A stretch of DNA of 9,118 bases from an uncultured Phycisphaera sp. (GCA_937911845.1 CALDQF010000136.1:1-9118); one strand, 5' to 3'. Shown: positions 1 to 7,204, numbered from the stretch's first letter. The notes: generated from the sequence alone by a model not told the origin. A program made the numbers and translations.

Positions 1-368
1 GCATTCTTTTCGACGGCAGTAATACCTCTCGGGACCGCAATCACTACGCGTGGCCCCATGATTCTGCTGCTGTTCACTTTGCGAATGAAATACGAAAGCA
101 TGGCTTCTGTGATCTCAAAGTCGCTGATCACACCATCTCGGAGTGGACGAACGGCCGAGATAGAACCAGGCGTCTTCCCGATCATCTCTTTGGCTCTCCA
201 GCCCACCGCATTACCGTTGTCGAGCACCTTGCTGGTGTTCTTATGAACGGCAACCACCGAAGGCTCGTTGAGGACAATGCCTTCTCCACGAATGGAGACC
301 AAGGTGTTTGATGTACCGAGATCGATTCCCATGTCGATTCCGAACCAAGTCAGCAGACGGTCGAACAT
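1..368 (-). CDS. mreB: MreB, actin-like rod-shape protein (N-terminal part, gene runs off left edge)
   Basis: MreB is a bacterial actin homologue that polymerises on the inner face of the cytoplasmic membrane and directs lateral cell-wall synthesis. The first 122 residues are visible, about a third of a typical MreB of roughly 345. Residues 1-10 ([10 protein letters not shown]) look like the short amphipathic membrane-binding helix. The actin-type phosphate-1 loop DLGTSNTLV lies at 16-24, followed by the family blocks [12 protein letters not shown] (73-84) and [13 protein letters not shown] (108-120). The ATG at 368 is chosen because AAGGAGA sits just upstream (375-381 on the plus strand). 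An in-frame ATG at residue 13 would remove the membrane helix. A terminator and a candidate -10 lie upstream, so the gene seems to be transcribed separately from the genes to its right. The family call is secure; the C-terminal two thirds cannot be assessed. Confidence 0.97.
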   Translation of the reverse strand, partial: MFDRLLTWFGIDMGIDLGTSNTLVSIRGEGIVLNEPSVVAVHKNTSKVLDNGNAVGWRAKEMIGKTPGSISAVRPLRDGVISDFEITEAMLSYFIRKVNSSRIMGPRVVIAVPRGITAVEKN

Positions 369-423
369 GCTCATCTCCTTCAAGACCATCGGGGGGACCT
401 TCCATCCACAGAAGGATCAACGG

Positions 424-429
424 ATTATC
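424..429 (-). promoter_or_regulatory. candidate -10 element for mreB
   Basis: On the minus strand this reads GATAAT, one mismatch from the sigma-70 consensus. It lies between the terminator of the upstream unit and the mreB start and would give a leader of roughly 45-50 bases. I see no good TTGACA-like -35 at 16-18 bases, so this is only a candidate. A promoter somewhere in 380-470 is expected because the terminator would otherwise leave mreB without one. Confidence 0.3.
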
Positions 430-470
430 TTACGAAAAACCTGCAATATTCGAAGGAGAGGTCTCTCAAC

Positions 471-498
471 AAAAATCCCCCGTGCAAGCACGGGGGAT
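471..498 (-). terminator. strong rho-independent terminator upstream of mreB
   Basis: On the minus strand a perfect 10-base-pair GC-rich stem, ATCCCCCGTG and CACGGGGGAT, closes a CTTG loop and is followed directly by a T run. The plus strand shows the matching A run at 471-475. It sits about 45 bases past the stop of the 61-codon gene (543) and about 100 bases before the mreB start. It should therefore end the unit containing the coiled-coil and small membrane genes. The 174-base stretch from 369 to 542 holds no gene that I can support. Confidence 0.93.
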
Positions 499-542
499 AG
501 TGGGTTGATGTTGGGGATTCACCGACCTGAGTGGAAGGCCTC

Positions 543-728
543 TCAGGGCTTGCGAACCAAATCAAAGGGACCGGCTGACGGAGAGCCATTGCCCCCCGAG
601 ACAAATCGCTCATCGGCGTGCTCAATGTTGCGGAGAGCCATCAGTGCGGTGCCGGCAAGAAGGATGACGACGCTGGCAAACAAGAGGCCAGTGAAGACGT
701 CAGGACGGGCTTTTGAGGAAGTTGCCAT
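543..728 (-). CDS. small single-pass membrane protein (61 residues), unknown function
   Basis: I do not recognise this gene. It encodes 61 residues: a short polar N-terminus (MATSSKARPD), one hydrophobic segment at about 12-31 (VFTGLLFASVVILLAGTALM), then a polar, Gly/Pro-containing tail of about 30 residues ending LVRKP. The basic residues before the segment suggest N-in topology, with the tail in the periplasm. The ATG at 728 lies 11 bases after the stop of the coiled-coil gene, so the two are probably co-transcribed and perhaps translationally coupled, and a strong terminator follows. I see no good Shine-Dalgarno sequence, which fits coupling. The position, clean membrane segment and terminator argue for a real gene. 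It is too short to be MreD, which has several membrane segments. Conservation in relatives is the missing proof. Confidence 0.65.
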   Translation of the reverse strand: MATSSKARPDVFTGLLFASVVILLAGTALMALRNIEHADERFVSGGNGSPSAGPFDLVRKP

Positions 729-739
729 AAGGAATCGCC

Positions 740-1636
740 TCAGTTGTTGGTCCGAATAAGAACCCGGTCACCGACGGAGACCAAGCCCCGAGCAGCTTCA
801 GATTCCATTTCAAGAACGCCAGTGGCACGGTTGATGTCAACCGCGGTGATTCGGAGTCGAGCGACATAGTCACCGCCACGACCAACCGTGGCGATCCAGC
901 CAACTTTCACGCCGTCGCGGCTGCCAGCATTGATTTCGGCGTAACTTCGCTCACCACCACGACGAACCTGAACGATGGTGGCATCCAAGTTGCGATCGGG
1001 TTCGATTCCGGCATCGAGCATCCCGGCGGAAGCCATCGCGTCCAACTCACCAAAGCGGGCGATGTAACGGCCGATGATGTCCATCGATGAGGCTTGGTCA
1101 TCCTTCATGCGTTGCAGTTCTTCCTGCAATGCACGGCGGGCGGCCACGGCCACTTCCAATTGAGCAGCCGTATCGCGGTAGGTCTCGTCAAGTTCGACCC
1201 GGCGACGCTCGGCAGCCAGTGCCTCCTGGCGAATGCTGGCGAGTTCGTCAATCAGCGATTCGGTCAAATCTTGATTGGCCGACACCGCGGATGCGAGGGT
1301 GGAAAGGTCGTTGGCAATCTGAGCCTTCAAGCCGTTCGCTTGCGAAAGGTCATCTCGCAGTCGCTCCACGGAGGCCGAAGAATCAGCAGCGTCACTGCGT
1401 GCCGCTCGAAGGGAAACCTCAAGTTCAGCAGCTCGGGTGGAAAGACCCGTTTTGACTGCATCGAACTCGCCCGACTGGGCATCGAGTCGACCTTGCAGAG
1501 CGGCAATCTCCGCACGAGATTCCTGCCACTTGGCTTTGTAGGAATCTTCGTTGTAGGCATAGGTCACAACCATCGGCACCAAGGCCGCCGTCAAAAGTGC
1601 CACGAGGGCAACAAAGAGTTTGGAAAGGACGTGCAA
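740..1636 (-). CDS. membrane-anchored coiled-coil protein with C-terminal beta domain, MreC-like architecture
   Basis: The 298 residues have three parts. An N-terminal membrane segment lies at about 7-27. A long Ala/Glu/Arg-rich region from about 30 to 180 has strong coiled-coil character. A compact, probably all-beta domain lies at about 215-298, with YAEINAGSRDGVKVGW (232-247), a TGVLEM strand (272-277) and a closing GLVSVGDRVLI (284-294). The AEINAGSxDGVKVG...VGDRV pattern resembles small beta-barrel domains such as the C-terminal domain of FlgT, and the overall layout resembles MreC. MreC normally carries two such beta domains and a shorter coiled coil, so I give no symbol. The TTG start at 1636 is supported by GGAG eight bases upstream (1645-1648 on the plus strand). 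A promoter candidate precedes it, the 61-codon membrane gene follows 11 bases later, and mreB lies beyond the terminator. A role in wall growth or division is inference from context. Confidence 0.85.
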   Translation of the reverse strand: MHVLSKLFVALVALLTAALVPMVVTYAYNEDSYKAKWQESRAEIAALQGRLDAQSGEFDAVKTGLSTRAAELEVSLRAARSDAADSSASVERLRDDLSQANGLKAQIANDLSTLASAVSANQDLTESLIDELASIRQEALAAERRRVELDETYRDTAAQLEVAVAARRALQEELQRMKDDQASSMDIIGRYIARFGELDAMASAGMLDAGIEPDRNLDATIVQVRRGGERSYAEINAGSRDGVKVGWIATVGRGGDYVARLRITAVDINRATGVLEMESEAARGLVSVGDRVLIRTNN

Positions 1637-1677
1637 GGTTCAGTCTCCAGATCGCGATCCTCCGCCGCGAAGGAGCG

Positions 1678-1683
1678 AGTATA
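1678..1683 (-). promoter_or_regulatory. candidate -10 of a promoter for the coiled-coil/small-membrane gene pair
   Basis: The minus strand reads TATACT, a near-consensus -10, placed to give a leader of about 35 bases before the TTG at 1636. The -35 region is weak: GTGCCC at 17 bases. The -35 region overlaps the 3' arm of a 5-base-pair hairpin with arms GGGCA (1701-1705) and TGCCC (1711-1715). That hairpin has no T run, so it is not a clear terminator for the preceding lipoprotein gene. This 115-base gap is the largest break within the minus-strand series before the terminator. Confidence 0.4.
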
Positions 1684-1751
1684 GAGGATCCATCACAGTA
1701 GGGCACCGTCTGCCCCGCTCTTTCGCGTCCAAGAAATGGCCAAATGAAGAT

Positions 1752-2987
1752 TTATCGCCCCCGGCGAAGAACCGACACCGCAGCGGAGGCCCGAACCAGC
1801 GAATCAGGGTCTTGCAACATGACCAGAAGTTGGGCTTCTGCTTTGGATCCGGCCGTGAGACCAAGAATCGCCGCTGACTGCTGACGGATCAGCGGCTGTT
1901 CATGAGAAGCCGACTCAACAATCCACTCGACTGGTGCCATTTCGGGACGCAATTGAGCGACCGCCCCGGCCGCGGCCAAGCCGATCTCCAAAGGGATTTC
2001 GCTCGACGCTGCCCGAAATGCCCTCTCCTCGAGAACACCGGCATACGTTTGATCTCCGAGACTTCCCAAAGCTTCACACGCCAACAACGCCAGTTCTCCC
2101 TGCTCCTCGGGGGCAAAGACCCCCGCCCGAACCGACTCCAGTGCGTCTGGATCTCCAAGTTTGGCGGCGGCCACCGCAAAGCCGAACTCCACAATTCGGC
2201 GTTGGGCCTCTGGGGTTCCTGATGCAAATGGGCTCGAGGATGCTTCTCGCAACAATCGCACATCCTCCTGGGTTCCAAATTCTCCGATGAGCATGGCCGC
2301 ATTGGCTCGGTGCTCTGGTGTTTTCGAAAACGCCGCCTCCGCCAAGGGGGTCCGGTCAACTTTTCGATTGAGATGGGCCAACGCAGCGGCAGCGGCGGCA
2401 CGGACCGACAAAGCTTGGTCGACTCGAAGTCGCTCCAACACTGGAAGGTAAGAATCATCACTTCGATGCGCGACCACCACCACGGCGATGAACCGCACCC
2501 CACGATTGGCATCTCGAAGAGCGATGGGGAGCACGCGGTTGGCCAATGTCGAATCAAATTCCGAAGCTTCAACCGCGTGAGCTCGCATGGCTGGGGCGGC
2601 ATCACGGGCGGCTTCTAAGAGAATGGTTCTGGCTTGGGCCAATGCCCCTTCGGCTTGAATGGGGTTCAGTTTGCTGTCTGCATCCGCGGCCGCGAGTGGC
2701 TCGGCCCGGTTGAGTTCGAGGCGGGAACTGGGCTGGGGAAGAGGGGATTCAGCGCTCGAAAGAGACGCAGATTCGCCCAAGGGTGTTGCAGACGCCAGAG
2801 GCGTCGTTCCATTTCTTGGTGTCGCTGTGGTGACCAGCGAACGCATCGCCCCACCTGGCATTCTTGAGTCTGCGGCCGGGCTCGCCCCCGCCGTACGCCA
2901 GGACTGATTGGCGTCAGGATCATCAGAGAGGGTGACACACCCGCTCAGGAGTCCCATCACCATCCACACGAAAAGGTCTTTCTTCAC
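1752..2987 (-). CDS. HEAT-repeat lipoprotein, function unknown
   Basis: This is a predicted 411-residue exported lipoprotein. The N-terminus (MKKDLFVWMVMGLLSGC) is a textbook type II signal peptide with a lipobox ending at Cys17 and Val at +2. Residues about 20-105 form a Ser/Pro/Ala/Thr-rich linker. The rest, about 110-411, is alpha-helical with repeated HEAT-like units, for example RGVRFIAVVVVAHRSDDSYL, LSVRAAAAAALAHLNR and the final LLVMLQDPDSLVRASAAVSV. HEAT solenoids are protein-binding scaffolds; no enzyme motif is seen. I prefer the GTG at 2987 because its first bases overlap the lnt stop (GTGA) and it yields the compact signal peptide. A GTG at 3005 would add MGYAWI. The overlap with lnt makes translational coupling likely, and Lnt would be expected to N-acylate this protein. 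The partner and exact role are unknown. Confidence 0.87.
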   Translation of the reverse strand: MKKDLFVWMVMGLLSGCVTLSDDPDANQSWRTAGASPAADSRMPGGAMRSLVTTATPRNGTTPLASATPLGESASLSSAESPLPQPSSRLELNRAEPLAAADADSKLNPIQAEGALAQARTILLEAARDAAPAMRAHAVEASEFDSTLANRVLPIALRDANRGVRFIAVVVVAHRSDDSYLPVLERLRVDQALSVRAAAAAALAHLNRKVDRTPLAEAAFSKTPEHRANAAMLIGEFGTQEDVRLLREASSSPFASGTPEAQRRIVEFGFAVAAAKLGDPDALESVRAGVFAPEEQGELALLACEALGSLGDQTYAGVLEERAFRAASSEIPLEIGLAAAGAVAQLRPEMAPVEWIVESASHEQPLIRQQSAAILGLTAGSKAEAQLLVMLQDPDSLVRASAAVSVLRRGR

Positions 2988-4564
2988 GATCCAAGCATAT
3001 CCCACTCAACTCCACGCCGGCGTTGCCGCAAGCTCCACACCCCTACGCCTACCCCAGCCAGAACCAAACCCCAGTCCCAGAGCAATGCCGCACGGACGGC
3101 CAACGGCGCTCCCTCTCCGACCAACGCTTGCACTGTGATCTGCCCCGAATCACGAACCGGCAGTCCTGTGTGCATGCGTCCGGAGGCATCGATCAATCCC
3201 GTCCAGCCTGTGTTTGCCACACGAACCACCGGTGTCCGGTTTTCGATGGCCCGCATTCGACACATGTCTCGAAATCGAGCGCGAGCGGTATCGACTTCTC
3301 CAAACCAGCCATCGTTGCTTGAGACCACGAACACTTCGGCCGCCCGCTCACCATCTTCAAAGGCAAAGGATCGCATCAAGGCGGGCAAAGTGCTCTCGTA
3401 GCAAATGGGCGTGGCCAGACGAATCGAATCCAGCACGAAGCGGCCAGGAGCGCGTCCTTGAGCCAAACCTGCCCCGATCGGACTGCCTTCAGGGACAAAT
3501 TTCAGCAGCAACTGACGCAGCTCCGGCACCGTGCTCACCAGAGGAATGAACTCGCCAAAGGGGGTCAAACCAATCTTCTCAGCCCGTTCGTGGGTTCCAT
3601 CGGGGCGGACAAGAACGGAAGCATTGACCTGCCGATCCCAATTCAATCTTCTCTCGTCAAAAAACAAACCATCTCGGATGTTTGTCCCCACAAGGAGGGG
3701 TGTGTCGAATTCTTCGGCCCAATGCTGGACCATGCGCGCTGGCTCCGCCCAAGGCGAACGCAACTGATCGACAACATCGGTTTCTGATTCAAAACCAAAT
3801 CCCGGCAACATGGTCTCTGGCCAAATGACCAAGTCCACCGGTGGCCCAGAAGCACTGAAGGACAGAAAGTCAGTGACGTCAGAAATCCATCGTTCCGTCG
3901 GCCAGCCAACTCGAAGGTTTTGAGGAAGGTTCGTCTGCACGAGACGGAAGGTCAAACCACTTTCCAACGGTGGCGGATGCAGCATGCTTCCCATCAGCAT
4001 GCATGACAACACACCACCCACCGACCATCGCCAGGGCAATACAAAGAATCCAAGGACCAGAGCGGAGCTGATCCAAGGGCCAAAGACCGACAGCCACTGG
4101 GCCAACCCTTCGTTGGCCAAGAGCAGACGAGACCACGGATCAAAGCCATACCCCCCAAAAACCCACGTACCTCGCAAGGCATCCAAAGCTGCACCGAAGA
4201 TGACAAATCGCCAAAGCGCCCCTGGGCGTCGCCCGGTCAGCAACACCAACAAGGTTGGCCAAAATGCGGTGTAGACCCCCAACCCAACTTGCGCGAGTGT
4301 GGAATACGCCCCCAACCAACGTTCCGCCAAACTCCACCCAACCGCCAATGCAACGAACAACCCAATGTTGTGGCGGCACGTTCGATGAGGATGCAATGCC
4401 AGCCGAAGACCGGCCGCCAATCCCAAAGCGGCGGGGACCAACCCGCAATTGAAGCCGTACCCAAGAACTGTGCCCAAGGCATACCCAACTACCAGCAGCC
4501 ACGGATGAATACGTCGATCTGCCAGTCTCGGAGAAGGCACTGACACGTTGAGATTGGCCGCCAA
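2984..4564 (-). CDS. lnt: apolipoprotein N-acyltransferase Lnt
   Basis: Lnt adds the third acyl chain to the N-terminal diacylglyceryl-cysteine of lipoproteins at the periplasmic face of the inner membrane. The start is set at the TTG at 4564: a TAAGGA formed partly by the accD stop codon lies seven bases upstream, and the product of 526 residues is close to the 512 of E. coli Lnt. The frame stays open to 4717, but that extension lies inside accD. Several hydrophobic segments fill about 21-195, and a nitrilase-fold domain covers about 205-480. Its likely triad is Glu250 (VIWPE), Lys330 (RAEKIGLTPFGEF) and Cys388 (PICYES), matching Glu267, Lys335 and Cys387 of E. coli. The blocks SSNDGWFG (415-422) and RVANTGWTGLID (448-459) are family-typical. 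A last membrane segment lies at about 489-512. It sits between accD (10-base gap) and a lipoprotein gene that it overlaps. Confidence 0.96.
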   Translation of the reverse strand: MAANLNVSVPSPRLADRRIHPWLLVVGYALGTVLGYGFNCGLVPAALGLAAGLRLALHPHRTCRHNIGLFVALAVGWSLAERWLGAYSTLAQVGLGVYTAFWPTLLVLLTGRRPGALWRFVIFGAALDALRGTWVFGGYGFDPWSRLLLANEGLAQWLSVFGPWISSALVLGFFVLPWRWSVGGVLSCMLMGSMLHPPPLESGLTFRLVQTNLPQNLRVGWPTERWISDVTDFLSFSASGPPVDLVIWPETMLPGFGFESETDVVDQLRSPWAEPARMVQHWAEEFDTPLLVGTNIRDGLFFDERRLNWDRQVNASVLVRPDGTHERAEKIGLTPFGEFIPLVSTVPELRQLLLKFVPEGSPIGAGLAQGRAPGRFVLDSIRLATPICYESTLPALMRSFAFEDGERAAEVFVVSSNDGWFGEVDTARARFRDMCRMRAIENRTPVVRVANTGWTGLIDASGRMHTGLPVRDSGQITVQALVGEGAPLAVRAALLWDWGLVLAGVGVGVWSLRQRRRGVEWDMLGS

Positions 4565-4571
4565 GAGTGGT

Positions 4572-4577
4572 TCCTTA
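4572..4577 (-). promoter_or_regulatory. ribosome binding site of lnt, overlapping the accD stop
   Basis: The minus strand reads TAAGGA: the accD stop codon TAA is also the start of the Shine-Dalgarno sequence, seven bases before the TTG at 4564. This decides the lnt start and points to translational coupling from accD. Confidence 0.7.
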
Positions 4578-5417
4578 CTTGCCGGTGTAATCAATGATGG
4601 CGCTGATCTCTGCTCGGAGATCCCCACGAGCAACCACGCGGTCAACAAAACCACATTCCTGCAGGAATTCTGCACGTTGAAAGCCTTCGGGCAACTTCTG
4701 GCGGATGGTCTGCTCAATCACACGTGGACCCGCAAATCCAATCAACGCTCCGGGCTCCGCCAAAATGACATCACCCAACATGGCAAACGAAGCCGTGACC
4801 CCTCCCGTTGTCGGATCGGCGAGCAAGGAGATATACAACCCACCCATTTCATGGAATCGTGCCAATACTGCTGAGGTCTTGGCCATTTGCATCAAGCTGA
4901 AGCCAGATTCCATCATTCGGGCACCGCCAGAAGCACTCACAATGATGAAGGGAAGATCACCAGCTTCCGCGGCTTCACACGCTCGAGCGATCTTCTCACC
5001 AACCACAGAGCCCATGGATCCCCCAAGGAATGAGAAATCCATGGCAGCAAGGACCACACGACGGCCGTGGATGTAGGCATGACCCGTTCGGACCGCATCA
5101 CGCTGCCCGGTTTTGGCACGAGCTTGATTGATCCGATCGGGATAGGCCTTCAGATCAACGAAGGACAGTGGGTCAACCGCCAGCAGGTCCTCGTCCATGG
5201 GTTCAAAAGAATCTGGATCAACCAAGGTCTCGATTCGACGAACCGCATCCAACCGAAAGTGATGGCCGCACTCTGGGCACACCCAGAGGTTTGCCGCCAA
5301 AGCCCGGTGGAATAAACTGGCGTTGCACGCTGGGCAATGGATCCATGTGCCATCAGGAACCGCTCGTTTGGCGGCTTCTGAGATTTCGGCCCAAGTTTGG
5401 GGAGGCTTGGCGCTCAT
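4575..5417 (-). CDS. accD: acetyl-CoA carboxylase carboxyltransferase beta subunit AccD
   Basis: AccD pairs with AccA to move the carboxyl group from carboxybiotin to acetyl-CoA, making malonyl-CoA for fatty-acid synthesis in the cytoplasm. The 280 residues match the usual length. The N-terminal zinc ribbon is intact, with cysteines 28 and 31 (CPAC) and 47 and 50 (CPEC). The crotonase-like carboxyltransferase domain carries FSFLGGSMGSVVGEK, SASGGARMMESGFSLMQM and DPTTGGVTASFAMLGDVILA, followed by the oxyanion and acyl-CoA region LIGFAGPRVIEQT. The ATG at 5417 overlaps the rpe stop as ATGA. The gene is followed after 10 bases by lnt, whose ribosome site uses the accD stop. No accA is in the window, so the two subunits are not adjacent on this side. 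The assignment is secure. Confidence 0.98.
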   Translation of the reverse strand: MSAKPPQTWAEISEAAKRAVPDGTWIHCPACNASLFHRALAANLWVCPECGHHFRLDAVRRIETLVDPDSFEPMDEDLLAVDPLSFVDLKAYPDRINQARAKTGQRDAVRTGHAYIHGRRVVLAAMDFSFLGGSMGSVVGEKIARACEAAEAGDLPFIIVSASGGARMMESGFSLMQMAKTSAVLARFHEMGGLYISLLADPTTGGVTASFAMLGDVILAEPGALIGFAGPRVIEQTIRQKLPEGFQRAEFLQECGFVDRVVARGDLRAEISAIIDYTGK

Positions 5418-6136
5418 GCATCCGCCTGACTAGCAGAAACGCGAATGGATTCAATGGCGGACCGTCGATCCTCTGCCTTGAAGATCGCGCTGGCGGCCAC
5501 CAAAACGTCACAACCAGCCTTGCGGCAAGATTCAGCATTCACCGGAGCCACTCCCCCATCCATTTGGATACGAACACCCGAAGGCGCCGCGGCAGAAAGT
5601 GCTTCTGCTTTGGCCAACACTTCAGGTCGGAAAGATTGTCCGGCAAATCCTGGCTGAACGCTCATCACCAACAGGAGTTCAAAGTCGGCAACGTAGGGCA
5701 GAATCTTCGCGAGATCCGTCCCAGGATTGATCGCCAAACCGGCAGTCATGCCGGCTTTTCGGATCAATTCAGCGGTTGCTCGAGGATCGGCTTGGGGATG
5801 CTCTGCTTCGACATGAATGGTCAGATGGTCAGCACCAGCGTGCACAAATGGCTCGATGAATTCTTGAGGATGCTGCACCATGAGGTGGGCATCCAAACAG
5901 ACATCCGGACACGCCCGTCGCAACCCGGCTACGAGATCGGGACCCATGGTCAAGTTGGGGACAAAGTGACCATCCATGACATCCAAGTGCAGCAAATCGC
6001 ACCCTGCTTGCATGACGTCAAGCGCCTCTGCACCAAGCCTGGAAAAATCAGCGCCCAGCATGGACGCGGCCACCAATGGCGTTGGCGGTGCGTCAGTCAG
6101 GGCACGAAATAGATGCTGCTCTGGAGCCACAGGCAC
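5414..6136 (-). CDS. rpe: ribulose-phosphate 3-epimerase
   Basis: Rpe interconverts D-ribulose 5-phosphate and D-xylulose 5-phosphate in the pentose phosphate and Calvin pathways, using a metal-dependent TIM barrel. The 240 residues are slightly longer than usual because of about 18 extra N-terminal residues. Key residues are present: VAASMLGADF (22-31), the metal and acid-base block LHLDVMDGHFVPN (49-61, with His50 and Asp52), DAHLMV with His84, VMSVQPGFAGQSF (157-169), and QMDGGV with Asp193. The start is taken as the GTG at 6136, six bases after the thioredoxin-like gene stop. An AAGGA is visible but lies about 13 bases upstream, so the neighbouring GTG at 6130 is possible. The gene overlaps accD by four bases. 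With pgk nearby it suggests a carbon-metabolism operon; no RuBisCO or phosphoribulokinase gene is in view. Confidence 0.97.
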   Translation of the reverse strand: MPVAPEQHLFRALTDAPPTPLVAASMLGADFSRLGAEALDVMQAGCDLLHLDVMDGHFVPNLTMGPDLVAGLRRACPDVCLDAHLMVQHPQEFIEPFVHAGADHLTIHVEAEHPQADPRATAELIRKAGMTAGLAINPGTDLAKILPYVADFELLLVMSVQPGFAGQSFRPEVLAKAEALSAAAPSGVRIQMDGGVAPVNAESCRKAGCDVLVAASAIFKAEDRRSAIESIRVSASQADA

Positions 6137-6142
6137 GATCGC

Positions 6143-7192
6143 TCACTTGTCCTTGAGTTGGCTCAAGTACCGTTCGAGATCCAAGCGATACTTTTGCTTG
6201 AGCACGGGAGGTGCGACCCGCACGGCTCGACGTTGCAAATTCACGGCATCGCGAACTTGTCCCGCCGCAAATGCGATGGCTGCTTCCAAGGCGGGACGCT
6301 CGGGGTCAGAATCTGAAAGTTCTTGGCTGGCCATCTTGGTCAAACGCTCAGCCACATCAAGTCGACGAGCATTTTCAGGCATGTCTCGGCCGGCGGCGAT
6401 TTCACGGGCCAGATCCGCCATCAACCAGTAGTCGTCGCCGTACTCAGAAATCACTTCTTCGATCCAGCCATACGCACGGTCGACTTCCCCCCGGTCGATG
6501 GCGTACATACGGAAGATTTCAACCGCGGCTTGGTTGAGCACACCTTCTCCGTCACGAAGCATCTGCATGTAATACGACTCGGCATCTTGCCAATCGTTGT
6601 ACTTGCGGGCTTCTTTGGCGGACTTCTTGAGCTTCTCGCCGTAAGGGGTCAGTTCGTGGTGGTATCGACCTTTGACAAAGTCTTCGAGCAGGCCATCCAA
6701 TTCTTCACCCGGAGCGCCAATCCACTGGATGATGCCCTTGGCATCCACCAAGAAGACGGTGGGCAAACGGTCCTTCCGAGGGGAGTTGTCGAGCCAATTG
6801 CGGAAGGTGTTTTCTCCCGAGTCGGAAGACACCGGGAATGTGGTGATCCCGGCATATTCTCCGAGGAAGCGTTCCAAGTCGGCCGTGCCTTCCTTGGAGA
6901 TCCCAACCACTTGCAATCCACGGCTGGACCAGATGTCGTGGATTCGGCTGATCTCTTGCATCCACAACCCACACGATGAGCAGGAGTCAGACTTGACTCC
7001 AAAGAAGTACACCAAAAGGGGTTGCTCTGCTTCGATCCGGAACGTGTCGTCATCACGCTCCTCACCTTGAATAGCCGGACGTATCCATGCCGAGGTTTGC
7101 ATCTGAGGCTGGGCCGTGCCTGGCTTTACTTCATTGGATTGGGCGAGAACAGGGCTGGTCAACAGCAAAAGTGCGAGCATGAAGCGGGTCAT
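6143..7192 (-). CDS. exported thioredoxin-like (CSSC) protein with C-terminal helical-repeat domain
   Basis: This is a predicted 349-residue secreted or periplasmic protein. Residues 1-17 form a signal peptide (MTRFMLALLLLTSPVLA). A thioredoxin-fold domain spans about 45-175: strand LLVYFFGVKS, the redox motif C71-S-S-C74, VVGISK (95-100), the cis-proline loop LPTVFLVD (Pro144) and the final strand IIQWIGAP. This layout is TlpA/ResA-like, which suggests disulfide reduction or isomerisation outside the cytoplasm. Residues about 180-349 are alpha-helical and TPR-like (for example YNDWQDAESYYMQMLRDGEG), suggesting protein binding. The ATG at 7192 is chosen because GGAGG lies nine bases upstream (7202-7206 on the plus strand) and the signal peptide begins there. 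The frame is open further right, but only across the pgk 3' end. The gap to pgk is 46 bases and to rpe 6 bases. The substrate is unknown. Confidence 0.88.
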   Translation of the reverse strand: MTRFMLALLLLTSPVLAQSNEVKPGTAQPQMQTSAWIRPAIQGEERDDDTFRIEAEQPLLVYFFGVKSDSCSSCGLWMQEISRIHDIWSSRGLQVVGISKEGTADLERFLGEYAGITTFPVSSDSGENTFRNWLDNSPRKDRLPTVFLVDAKGIIQWIGAPGEELDGLLEDFVKGRYHHELTPYGEKLKKSAKEARKYNDWQDAESYYMQMLRDGEGVLNQAAVEIFRMYAIDRGEVDRAYGWIEEVISEYGDDYWLMADLAREIAAGRDMPENARRLDVAERLTKMASQELSDSDPERPALEAAIAFAAGQVRDAVNLQRRAVRVAPPVLKQKYRLDLERYLSQLKDK

Positions 7193-7204
7193 GATGAGAG
7201 GCCT

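Noticed and set aside
740..1636. Firm naming of the coiled-coil gene as mreC
   Set aside because: The architecture and position fit, but only one beta domain is evident, the coiled coil is longer than usual, and no sequence motif specific to MreC is seen.
1094..1684. Plus-strand open frame of 196 codons opposite the coiled-coil gene
   Set aside because: The minus-strand gene has a membrane segment, coiled coil and patterned C-terminal domain, while this frame shows no coherent features.
1701..1715. GGGCA/TGCCC hairpin as terminator of the lipoprotein gene
   Set aside because: The stem is only five pairs and there is no T run on either strand.
4565..4717. N-terminal extension of lnt to an upstream start at 4717
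   Set aside because: It would overlap accD by about 140 bases. The TTG at 4564 has a well-spaced ribosome site and gives a normal Lnt length.
5168..6112. Long plus-strand open frame of 314 codons opposite accD and rpe
   Set aside because: It is fully antisense to two unambiguous enzymes. Its product is rich in His, Arg, Gly and Pro with no domain pattern, as expected for a shadow frame.
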